DNA of 64,000 nt, taken from CAVVYJ01 sp963752495. GTDB taxonomy: Bacteria; Pseudomonadota; Gammaproteobacteria; Burkholderiales; Methylophilaceae. Below are positions 56,404 through 64,000 of the stretch, in pieces. The stretch lies in NCBI GenBank assembly GCA_963752495.1, contig CAVVYJ010000002.1, positions 868,001-932,000 of the forward strand. The letters run 5' to 3'. Under the pieces are notes generated by a model. The model was not told where the DNA came from, made no database searches, and saw nothing but the letters and a program-made list of their open reading frames with translations. How positions within the stretch are numbered: the first letter of the stretch is position 1; every line of letters begins with the position of its first letter. The translations under genes and the position numbers were made by a program.

Positions 56404-56423
56404 TGCAAGGCGCATGGATATTG
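56404..56423 (+). repeat. Direct repeat copy 1 flanking ychJ
   Basis: TGCAAGGCGCATGGATATTG, downstream of ychJ. The 12-base core GCATGGATATTG is identical in copy 2 at 56857-56878; the preceding TGCAAGGC differs from it only by two single-base gaps. Confidence 0.5.
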
Positions 56424-56457
56424 CGTCCTACGCGGACAGTGAGCTAACTTCAAAACC

Positions 56458-56844
56458 TTATTCGATTTTCCCGTCAACGTAAAACCAAGCGCCATTTTCT
56501 CGCATAAAGCGGCTAATTTCATGCATCTTCTCGGCGCGCCCGCCGCCGATGCGATAACGCGCCACAAATTCTACTGTGGCAGTGTCGCCTGTTGTCTCGG
56601 TGTGTTTCACGCTAAGCCCCAACCATTTAATCGCGTCTTGCGATAAATCCAATTCGGCAGGGCGGGTGCTTGCATGCCATGTTGCCAATAAATAGCGCTC
56701 TAGCTTGAGCACATAAGCCGTATAACGCGAGCGCATCAACGCTTCAGCGGTTGGTGCATCAGCGCCATCGTGAAATGGTTTGCAACAAACGTCGTATGCG
56801 CGGCCGCTTTCACACGGACATGTGTTTGGAGTGTCAGGTTTCAT
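56458..56844 (-). CDS. ychJ: YchJ family protein (SEC-C-like, UPF0225)
   Basis: A 128-residue protein with an N-terminal zinc-binding SEC-C-like motif CPCESGRAYDVCCKPFHDG (conserved CxC...CC) and the YchJ core PTAEALMRSRYTAYVL, YLLATWHASTRP, EFVARYRIGG, FYVDGKIE. The core has an NTF2-like fold. YchJ binds metal and its role is unknown. The length is slightly below E. coli YchJ because the second SEC-C motif at the C-terminus is absent. It is flanked by a pair of direct repeats. Confidence 0.88.
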   Translation of the reverse strand: MKPDTPNTCPCESGRAYDVCCKPFHDGADAPTAEALMRSRYTAYVLKLERYLLATWHASTRPAELDLSQDAIKWLGLSVKHTETTGDTATVEFVARYRIGGGRAEKMHEISRFMRENGAWFYVDGKIE

Positions 56845-56856
56845 GGATTAATAATA

Positions 56857-56878
56857 TGCAAAGGCCGCATGGATATTG
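56857..56878 (+). repeat. Direct repeat copy 2 flanking ychJ
   Basis: TGCAAAGGCC followed by GCATGGATATTG, upstream of ychJ. It shares the 12-base core with copy 1, 455 bases away in the same orientation. Confidence 0.5.
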
Positions 56879-56888
56879 GCTCGCAGGC

Positions 56889-57164
56889 TTATGGTTTTGA
56901 GTGCCTTGCCTTGTATGTATGATAACAATCGGTACATACCACACCCATATCGCAAAACTCCCTGAACGTCTCGGTCAGTTCGCCTTCTTGTAAAAATAAC
57001 GCCTCGCAGGCATCGCACCACGCCTGCAGGTCGTTCGGGTCGTCGCTGTTTTCCACAAAGCCCACCACGCTGTCTTTGGCGTTAATCATGTGGCGACAGA
57101 CAACCGCAGCAATTTGGCGGCCGTGTTCATAGCATTCAACCGTATAATCTAGAGAAGCAGTCAT
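56889..57164 (-). CDS. Small cysteine-rich conserved protein, unknown
   Basis: A 91-residue cytosolic protein with several metal-ligand-like residues: VECYEHG near the N-terminus, VVCRHMI, WCDACEAL (CxxC) and VVCTDCYHTYKARH (CxxC). The pattern suggests one or two structural zinc sites. The acidic centre (NSDDPNDLQAW) is exposed. I recognise the general type, conserved small proteins of proteobacteria, but no named family or role. It lies between the ychJ gene and the decayed DUF1801 gene on the same strand. Confidence 0.65.
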   Translation of the reverse strand: MTASLDYTVECYEHGRQIAAVVCRHMINAKDSVVGFVENSDDPNDLQAWCDACEALFLQEGELTETFREFCDMGVVCTDCYHTYKARHSKP

Positions 57165-57180
57165 AAGTAGCGCGTATTCC

Positions 57181-57566
57181 CTAGAACAGGGATATAGCTG
57201 AGTCCAACGGGACTCTCAATCCAATTACAAGTGGAATTGGCGTTTGTTCAGGGGGAATGATAAAGGTTGCCCTTTCTCTCCGGTTAATCCGATATTCGTG
57301 CTATTATGTCAACATCTAGATATGAACAAGTTTTTCATCGGCTTTAAGGGCGAGGAATAAATCCATACAATATGGTTGTTTGAAAGCAGCAAAATAGAAA
57401 AATACGCGGTTTAACTTGAAGGCTGGAATGTTGTAACTGATGCACTGCGTTGCATTCGGCAGTTTTTCTTGTATCAATGTCTGTATTTGTTCAAGTGCTG
57501 AGCGTTTTTCAGGTGATAGAGTAGCAAAATATTGTGCATGGTTTCAAAAGAAACTCTAGAAGCCAT
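57181..57566 (-). pseudogene. Decayed DUF1801 (YdhG-like) gene behind prfC
   Basis: This 386-base gap looks empty by open frames but carries a complete family outline in pieces. ATG 57566 overlaps the prfC stop (TAATG): MASRVSFET, then in another frame HAQYFATLSPEKRSALEQIQ and SYNIPAFKLN-VFFYFAAFK, a run of double shifts giving HIVWIY and ALKADEKLV, a stop at 57316, then GEKGQPLSFPLNK in a third frame, and PIPLVIGLRV after another shift near 57250. At least four disruptions. DUF1801 proteins are small, iron-chaperone-like in relatives such as frataxin-fold YdhG. Either the gene is dead or the sequence is poor here. Confidence 0.7.
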
Positions 57567-59142
57567 TAAGCAATCTCCCTTGTTTCCGCAAATTGTAACT
57601 CAGGGTAACGCTCTTGTGCCATTTGCAGATTCACGCGATTAGGGGCAAGGTAAACATAGTCATCCGCGCTATCTAAACCCACATTAAAGCCATATTTGTC
57701 GGCAATCGCTTTTAAATCGGCATCAGAGCCTTTTAGCCAGCGCGCGGTGTAGCAATCGTAAGGCTCAAACACCATATCTACGCCGTATTCGTGCTCTAAA
57801 CGGTGCGCGACCACATCAAACTGCAGCATACCGACTGCGCCAAGAATCAAATCGTTGGAAAGTAGCGGGCGAAATAGTTGTGCCGCGCCTTCTTCTGAGA
57901 GTTGTTTTAAGCCGATTTGCAGCTGCTTCATCTTCATCGGGTTTTTAATGCGCGCACGGCGGAAAAACTCCGGTGCAAATGAAGGGATGCCGATAAATTT
58001 GAGGTTTTCGTTTTCGGTAAACGTATCGCCCAGTTTAATCGTGCCATGGTTGGGAATGCCGATAATGTCGCCGGAATACGCCTCATCCATGGTGGTGCGG
58101 TCTTGCGCCATAAAAGTGATGGCGTTGTTTACCGCGAGTGTTTTACCGCTGGCGACTTGCTTAATCTTCATGCCGCGCTCAAAACGGCCGGAACACACGC
58201 GTAAAAATGCGATACGGTCGCGGTGTTTCGGGTCCATATTCGCTTGGATTTTGAATACAAAGCCGCTAAATTTTGGCTCGTCCGCTTTCACTTCGCGCGT
58301 TGCGGTGTTGCGTGATTGCGGCGGCGGTGATAAATCCACAACCGCATCCAGCAAGCTTTGCACGCCAAAGTTGTTAATGGCGGAGCCAAAATACACAGGC
58401 GTTTGTTTACCGCTTAAATAGCGTGCTTTATCAAAACTGTGCGAAGCGCCGCGCACCAGCTCAATATCCACGCGCAGTTCACCAGCCACATGGCCGAGCA
58501 ACTCATCTAAGCGCGGATTATCTAGTCCTTTGATGGTTTCTGACGTGCCTTTTTCAGCGCGCGGATCAAAAAACGAAACAGTATCCGTATACAAGTTATA
58601 AACGCCACGGAAGCTTTTGCCCATGCCAATCGGCCATGTCATCGGCGCACATTCCATACCGAGTGTGGATTCAATCTCATCCAGTAGCTCAATCGGCGCG
58701 CGGCTTTCGCGGTCGAGTTTGTTGATAAACGTGATAATCGGCGTATCGCGCATGCGGCAAACGTTGAGCAGCTTGATGGTTTGCGCTTCCACGCCGTTCA
58801 CTGCTGTCAATCACCATCACGGCGGAATCCACCGCGGTCAAGTGTTCTATAAGTATCTTCCGAAAAGTCATCGTGGCCGGGCGTATCCAGCAGGTTAATC
58901 ATATGCTCGCGATACGGGAACTGCATCACGCTTGAGGTGACCGAAATGCCGCGTTGTTTTTCCAGCTCCATCCAGTCAGATGTTGCATGGCGTGCGGCTT
59001 TACGGCCGCGCACTTCGCCCGCTACTTGAATCGCACCGCCAAACCACAGCAGTTTTTCAGTAAGCGTTGTTTTACCCGCATCCGGGTGCGAGATGATGGC
59101 AAAGGTGCGGCGGCGGGAAATTTCGTCTTGAAGGGAGCTCAT
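57566..59142 (-). CDS. prfC: Peptide chain release factor 3, frameshifted twice
   Basis: RF3, the GTPase that removes RF1/RF2 from the ribosome after termination. Frame one (from ATG 59142) has RRRTFAIISHPDAGKTTLTEKLLWFGG (G1) in two adjoining blocks, QRGISVTSSVMQFPY and NLLDTPGHDDFSEDTYRTL (G3). A short middle frame gives TAVDSAVMVID, and the third frame gives AVNGVEAQTIKLLNVCRMRD, FINKLDRESR (G4) and the rest to 57566. Breaks are near 58842 (extra T in CTTGACC) and 58808 (extra A before GCAGTG). Length 3n+2 agrees with two insertions. Confidence 0.9.
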
Positions 59143-59214
59143 ACTAGAGAATTTTGAATTGCAAAGGCTGCATTTTACAGTACTGAGGCAGCTTTTGCTC
59201 AGGAATGCGTGAGA

Positions 59215-59637
59215 TTACTTATTGCCGCGTTTTGTAAGGACTTTAGCGTCAAATTTTGATTTATTGATAACAACACGTTCATGCGTGCCTTTAGAAATCA
59301 AGTCAATGCCGTCATGGGCTTCTACGGTGAATAGCAGTTTTCTACCTTCTACCGCTTGCAAGGTTACCGTAGCGGTCACCTCAAGGCCGGGAGGCGTTGC
59401 AGCTTCGTGGCTCACGTTGATATGCGTACCAACGGTTTGCTCCTCAGGCCAATCGAGATGAGGGTTGATGGCCATAATGCACGCCCATTCTAAAAACCCC
59501 ACCATAAAGCCGGTCGCAAAGACTTCTGGCATGACCAAAAACTCTGGTGATTCAGGGTAAAGCGCCGGCACCGTTTTTGATTGTGGCACAGTAAATTTGT
59601 GCACATAACGAATGCCGGGTTTAAGCGTAGCTTTCAT
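59215..59637 (-). CDS. Hotdog-fold thioesterase (FlK-like)
   Basis: A 140-residue thioesterase family protein of the fluoroacetyl-CoA thioesterase-like group: FTVPQSKTVPALYPESPEFL, VFATGFMVGFLEWACIMAI (active-site helix with E), EEQTVGTHINVSHEAATPPG and VEAHDGIDLISKGTHERVV. It hydrolyses an acyl-CoA; the substrate is unknown. It lies 12 bases upstream of acs's end on the same strand (59650), so it probably shares the acetyl-CoA synthetase transcript. Confidence 0.83.
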   Translation of the reverse strand: MKATLKPGIRYVHKFTVPQSKTVPALYPESPEFLVMPEVFATGFMVGFLEWACIMAINPHLDWPEEQTVGTHINVSHEAATPPGLEVTATVTLQAVEGRKLLFTVEAHDGIDLISKGTHERVVINKSKFDAKVLTKRGNK

Positions 59638-59649
59638 GCGCCAATCAAT

Positions 59650-61626
59650 TTAGCGAACGACTTCTTTCAACTGCTCTAAAATCGCTGGATTGTCCAAAGT
59701 CGAAATATCCGAAGTAATCTCTTCGCCCTTTGCTAAACTGCGTAAAAGTCTGCGCATAATCTTGCCGCTGCGGGTTTTGGGTAAGTTGTCACCAAAGCGA
59801 ATTTCATCTGGTTTTGCAATCGGGCCAATTTCTTGGCCAACCCAATCACGCAAATTAGCGACAATCTTTTTTGCTTCATCGCTTTCCGGACGTTTGCCTT
59901 TGAGCACCACATAAGCGACTACAGATTCGCCTTTAATATCATGTGGTTTACCCACCACTGCCGCTTCTGCTACCAGTGGATTTGAGACAAGTGCAGATTC
60001 AATTTCCATTGTGCCTAAGCGATGACCAGAAACGTTTAAAACATCATCGATACGCCCCATGATGGTGAAGTTACCTGTTTTAACATCGCGCACAGCGCCA
60101 TCACCGGCAAGATAGATTTTGCCACCTAAATCAACTGGATAATAACTTTTCACAAAGCGTTCTGGGTCGTTATAAATGGTACGTATCATCGATGGCCAGG
60201 GTTTTTTAATCACTAACAAACCGCCCGTGCCCCACGGCACTTCTTTGCCAGTTTCGTCCACAACATCAATATCAATACCAGGAAAGGGTAATGTGCATGA
60301 TCCGGGCACCAGTGGTGTTGCGCCCGGTAGTGGTGTAATGACATGCCCGCCAGTCTCTGTTTGCCAAAATGTATCGACAATCGGACAGTGGCTACCGCCT
60401 ACATTTTCAAAGTACCACATCCACGCTTCTGGGTTAATTGGTTCGCCTACAGAGCCAAGCAGGCGCAGGCTGGATAGGTTGTAGTTTTTTGGGTGTGTTG
60501 CTGGATTGGTTTCTGCGGCTTTAATAAGAGAGCGGATTGCCGTAGGTGCAGTGTAGAAAATCGAAACTTTATGTTTTTCAATCATCTGCCAGAAGCGACC
60601 GGCATCCGGATAAGTGGGAATGCCTTCAAATACAACTTGTGTTGCACCAGCGGCTAACGGACCATAAGCCACATAGCTATGCCCTGTAATCCAGCCCACG
60701 TCGGCCGTGCACCAAAAAACATCGTCACTATGGATATCAAATGTCCAGCGCATGGTGTTAATTGCATGTAACAAATAACCTGCAGAGCTGTGTTGTACGC
60801 CTTTGGGTTTGCCGGTTGAGCCCGAAGTGTAAAGCAAGAAAAGCGGATGTTCTGCGCCAACCATCACAGGTGGACATTCGTCAGCTTGACCTGCAATTAA
60901 GTCACTCCACCAAATATCATTTTTATTCCAAGCGATTTCCAGCCCGGTTTTTTTCAGCACGACAATCTTTTGTATTGATTCGCAGCCACCCATGGCGATG
61001 CCTTCGTCCACGGCTTGTTTGAGTGGTAAAGTTTTGCCGCCGCGATATTGCCCGTCAGAAGTGATGACTGCCACAGCGCCTGCATCGATAATACGTTCAT
61101 TCAAACTTTTTGCAGAAAAGCCACCAAACACAACTGAATGCACCAAGCCTAAACGCGCGCATGCTTGCATTGCAACCACAGCCTCTATGCCCATGGGCAT
61201 GTAGATAATGACACGGTCGCCAAGTTTGAGATTAAGCGTTTTGAGTCCATTAGCAAACTGGCAAACTTGATGGTACAGCTGCTTGTAGGTGACAGTTTTA
61301 ACCTCACCATTGTCGGCTTCAAACAAAATTGCCACTTTGTTGGGAATCGTGGCAAGGTGTTTATCAAGGCAGTTGGCAGAAACGTTCAGCTCACCGTCTT
61401 CAAACCACTTATAAAAAGGTGCTGCGCTATCGTTTAATGTTTTGGTAAAGGGCTTGTGCCAAACCAAAAGCTCGCGCGCGAGTTTTGCCCAAAAACCTTC
61501 ATAGTCAGCTGACGCTTCAGCACAAATCTTGTTGTATGCTTCCATGCCAGAAACTTTGGCGCTTTTCTTAAAGGTATCACTTGGTTCAAATATACGGTTT
61601 TCATGCAAAACAGACTCAATTGCCAT
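59650..61626 (-). CDS. acs: Acetyl-CoA synthetase
   Basis: A 658-residue AMP-forming ligase that activates acetate via acetyl-AMP. Signatures are GDRVIIYMPMGIEAVVAMQA, the P-loop-like LFLLYTSGSTGKPKGVQHSS, DTFWQTETGGHVITPLPG, GRIDDVLNVSGHRLGT and the C-terminal PKTRSGKIMRRLL, where Lys622 is the regulatory acetylation site in this family. The length is normal. Divergent from glnE, with 75 bases between starts. Confidence 0.96.
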   Translation of the reverse strand: MAIESVLHENRIFEPSDTFKKSAKVSGMEAYNKICAEASADYEGFWAKLARELLVWHKPFTKTLNDSAAPFYKWFEDGELNVSANCLDKHLATIPNKVAILFEADNGEVKTVTYKQLYHQVCQFANGLKTLNLKLGDRVIIYMPMGIEAVVAMQACARLGLVHSVVFGGFSAKSLNERIIDAGAVAVITSDGQYRGGKTLPLKQAVDEGIAMGGCESIQKIVVLKKTGLEIAWNKNDIWWSDLIAGQADECPPVMVGAEHPLFLLYTSGSTGKPKGVQHSSAGYLLHAINTMRWTFDIHSDDVFWCTADVGWITGHSYVAYGPLAAGATQVVFEGIPTYPDAGRFWQMIEKHKVSIFYTAPTAIRSLIKAAETNPATHPKNYNLSSLRLLGSVGEPINPEAWMWYFENVGGSHCPIVDTFWQTETGGHVITPLPGATPLVPGSCTLPFPGIDIDVVDETGKEVPWGTGGLLVIKKPWPSMIRTIYNDPERFVKSYYPVDLGGKIYLAGDGAVRDVKTGNFTIMGRIDDVLNVSGHRLGTMEIESALVSNPLVAEAAVVGKPHDIKGESVVAYVVLKGKRPESDEAKKIVANLRDWVGQEIGPIAKPDEIRFGDNLPKTRSGKIMRRLLRSLAKGEEITSDISTLDNPAILEQLKEVVR

Positions 61627-61701
61627 GCCACTTCCCCAATTAATCGTAAAGACGTTTAAAATGTTTTTTTATAATAATTGCAATATTACCTTAAAAATTT
61701 A

Positions 61702-64000
61702 ATGCAAACACTGCTTGAATCTGCGAAAAACCTTGAGCTATCCACTTTGCAAATCTCTTATTTGCAAAGGCTGGAAGACTGTAGTCCTTTTGTTGCGAGA
61801 TTACTCGCCAAAGATGCGGAGTTGCTTAAGTATTTACTAAAAAATTTGCATAATTCGTATGGCTTAGAAGAAATGCGACAGTTTCTGTCGACAAGTAAAA
61901 TTATTGATGAGCTCACATTAAAAAAATCTCTTCGTAAGCTCAGGCAACAGGTTTTAGCGCGCATGATTACCCGTGACTTAAATGGTTTGGCAGATTTAAA
62001 CGAGGTGATGCAGACGACAACGCAACTTGCCGAAGTTGCAATCCAAACCGCAGTTATTTGTCATCAGTCATGGCTGGAAGCATTATTTGGAAAGCCTCTT
62101 GGAGTAGATAATAATCCGCAACAATTCATCGTCATTGGCATGGGCAAACTGGGCGGCGGCGAGTTGAATGTTTCATCCGACGTGGATTTGATTTTTGCCT
62201 ACGAGCAAGATGGCGAAACGTCTGGCCCAAATTCGATTTCAAACCAAGAGTTTTTTAACAAACTTGGGAAAAAAGGTAATTGCAGCTTTAGATGAGTTGA
62301 ATGAAGACGGTTTTGTGTTTCGTGTGGATATGCGCTTGCGGCCGTTTGGTAGCGAAGGCGTGCTGGCATCTAGTTTAGATGCCATGGAAGATTACTATCA
62401 AAACAATGGTCGCGAGTGGGAGCGTTATGCCTGGATTAAAGGCCGCGTGGTTATTGGCTCTCAGGGTGGTATTACACAGTTACTAAAACCTTTTGTTTTT
62501 AGAAAATATCTGGATTTTGGTGCGTTTGCCAGCATGCGTGATTTAAAAATACAAATTCAACGTGACGTTGTTAAAAAAGGCTTGGAAGACAATATCAAGC
62601 TGGGGCGCGGGGGTATTCGGGAGATTGAGTTTATCGCACAGGTGTTTCAGCTAATTCGAGGTGGGCAAGACGCTAGCTTGCAGGTTCGCCCAACCTTGCA
62701 AGTGCTGCAACTTTTGAAAGATAAGGGTCTGTTGCAGGAAAAAACTGTGCAGGAGTTAACCGCCGCCTATGTGTTTTTGCGCAATCTGGAACATCGGTTG
62801 ATGTATCTAGAAGATGCGCAAACGCAAGACTTGCCTAAAAATGAAGCTGCGCAAACTCGCATTGCAAAGGCGATGAATTTTTCGAGCTGGCAGGATTTTA
62901 TTATTGGATTGAATCTGCATCGTGAAGTTGTGCAGAGTCATTTTGACGAAACATTCAGTGATGGCGCTGCAGACCAAAGCGATAGCGACGCCTATATGCT
63001 TGCAAAAAGCATTTGGAATGGTGAACTTGATGATGCCGTCTCGCAGGCTAAATTGGCTGCGCTGGGGTTTAATGAAGCGCAAGGTACGTTAAATCGCATT
63101 CAACAATTACACCAGAGCCATCGATATAAGCAATTGCCGGAATTAAGCAGGCAGCGATTTAACACGTTGCTACCGATGTTGATTGAAGCGACAAGTAAAC
63201 AATCTCATCCGGATGTATCAATCGCGAGGGGAATGGATTTGCTGGAAGCCATATGTGGCCGTGCAAGTTATCTAGCGCTTTTGGCAGAATATCCGAGTGC
63301 TTTAGATTTGGTTGTGCGCTTGTGTAATGAAAGTAGCTGGTGCGCACAATATCTTACACAGCACCCGATTGTTTTAGATGAATTGTTAGACGAGCGTACT
63401 TTGTATGCAATGCCGGATTTCTTGGCTATGCGTAATGAGATAGAAACCAGTATGGAAGAGCATTCTGGCGACACTGAGCAGCAAATGAACCTGATGCGCC
63501 AATTCAAACATGCGGCTGTATTCAGATTTGCGGCACAGGATATTGCCGGACAATTGCAGCTGGAAACGCTCTCTGATTACCTGAGTGCACTTGCCGATTT
63601 GATTTTGGATGTAAGTTTGCAAACGATTTGGCAATCACTCAAATTTAAGCATCGCGAAGTGCCAGCATTTGCGGTAATCGGTTATGGAAAATTGGGTGGC
63701 AAAGAGCTTGGCTACGCCTCTGATTTGGATATTATTTTCTTATACGACGACGATGCAGAGGGCGCAGGTGAGATTTATGGGCGCTTTGCGCAGCGCATCA
63801 ACAACTGGTTCAACAGTTTAACTGCCGCTGGGTTGTTGTATGAAACAGACTTGCAACTACGCCCCGATGGGAATAGCGGGCTACTAGTAAGCTCTGTAGA
63901 TGCGTTCCATGATTATCAGCTAAACCGCGCTTGGACGTGGGAGCACCAGGCGCTCACGCGGGCAAGATTTGTTGCGGGAGACGATGCGATAGGTAGAGCT
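61702..64000 (+). CDS. glnE: Glutamine synthetase adenylyltransferase, frameshifted, 3' part missing
   Basis: GlnE attaches and removes AMP on glutamine synthetase, controlling nitrogen assimilation. The start is ATG 61702 (MQTLLESAKNLELS). The first nucleotidyltransferase domain has GMGKLGGGELNVSSDVDLIF (GxG...DxD). Near 62270, at GGGAAAAAAGGT, one extra base breaks the frame; the next frame continues VIAALDELNEDGFVFRVDMR, RLRPFGSEG, GRGGIREIEFIAQ and the second domain GYGKLGGKELGYASDLDIIF to the window end. About 770 of the usual 920-950 residues are inside the window. Confidence 0.9.

Noticed and set aside
56404..56878. ychJ plus flanking repeats as a mobile element
   Set aside because: No transposase, no terminal inverted repeats and no target duplication; ychJ is a common chromosomal gene.
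62265..62276. A6G run in glnE as a programmed frameshift site
   Set aside because: GlnE is not known to use frameshifting, no stimulatory structure was seen, and other genes in the window have similar simple insertions.

Overview
The window is 64 kb of gene-dense chromosomal DNA from a Gram-negative proteobacterium. Outer-membrane genes (lolA, several predicted barrels, an mltF-type lipoprotein), glnE, hsp33, an ispD-ispF pair, and EarP beside an EF-P with Arg32 point to a betaproteobacterium. The DUF3301, DUF502 and yhdP-nitrilase-tldD neighbourhoods, with moderate to low G+C, suggest the Methylophilaceae/Nitrosomonadales area; that lineage is inference. No rRNA, tRNA, CRISPR, prophage or insertion sequence was recognised. 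The content is core housekeeping with a few lineage-specific envelope genes.

Layout. 1-10 kb: ygiQ (cut by the window edge), TraB-family protein, lipocalin, YaiI, RhlE-type helicase, excalibur protein, O-acetylhomoserine sulfhydrylase, DUF502, rsuA, aqpZ, an RNA methyltransferase and a lone prepilin. 10-17 kb: hsp33, a cupredoxin / FTR1 iron permease / barrel operon under a possible Fur box, gluQRS, DUF3301, an unknown gene, an ammonium transporter with sigma-54 and NtrC-like sites, and a diguanylate cyclase. 17-24 kb: ispD-ispF-ABC exporter, an NTF2-like protein, a 700-base stretch without a recognisable gene, a Smr protein, trxB. 23.6-30.7 kb: ftsK-lolA-rarA-serS in the same order as in E. 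coli, but with a Slam-like TPR-plus-barrel gene inserted between lolA and rarA. 30.7-43 kb: mltF, rpiA, mfd, a VTT membrane protein and an AddA/AddB-like helicase-nuclease pair. 43-46 kb: greB-earP-efp. 46-47.5 kb: a DUF2934 histone-like protein, then a small secreted two-cysteine peptide and a barrel behind a promoter carrying two dyads. 47.5-64 kb: yhdP-nit-tldD, an ABC-F ATPase, ychJ, prfC with a decayed DUF1801 gene behind it, a thioesterase, acs, and glnE running off the end.

A striking property is the number of broken reading frames. rsuA, ispD, the ABC exporter, serS, rpiA, the AddA-like helicase, the ABC-F ATPase, a DUF1801 gene, prfC and glnE all change frame while the protein similarity continues, mostly by one extra base. 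Long intact frames (Mfd 1130 aa, YhdP about 1290 aa, AddB-like 890 aa, FtsK about 760 aa) lie between them. Because several of the broken genes are normally essential, assembly or read errors in patches are the likeliest cause. serS and the DUF1801 gene are damaged beyond simple indels.

The best candidates for something undescribed are (i) the dyad-controlled unit at 46.19-47.46 kb, a small secreted peptide followed by a TPR-less barrel whose end resembles the Slam-like barrel at 26.65 kb, and (ii) that Slam-like gene itself, placed directly behind the lipoprotein carrier gene lolA.
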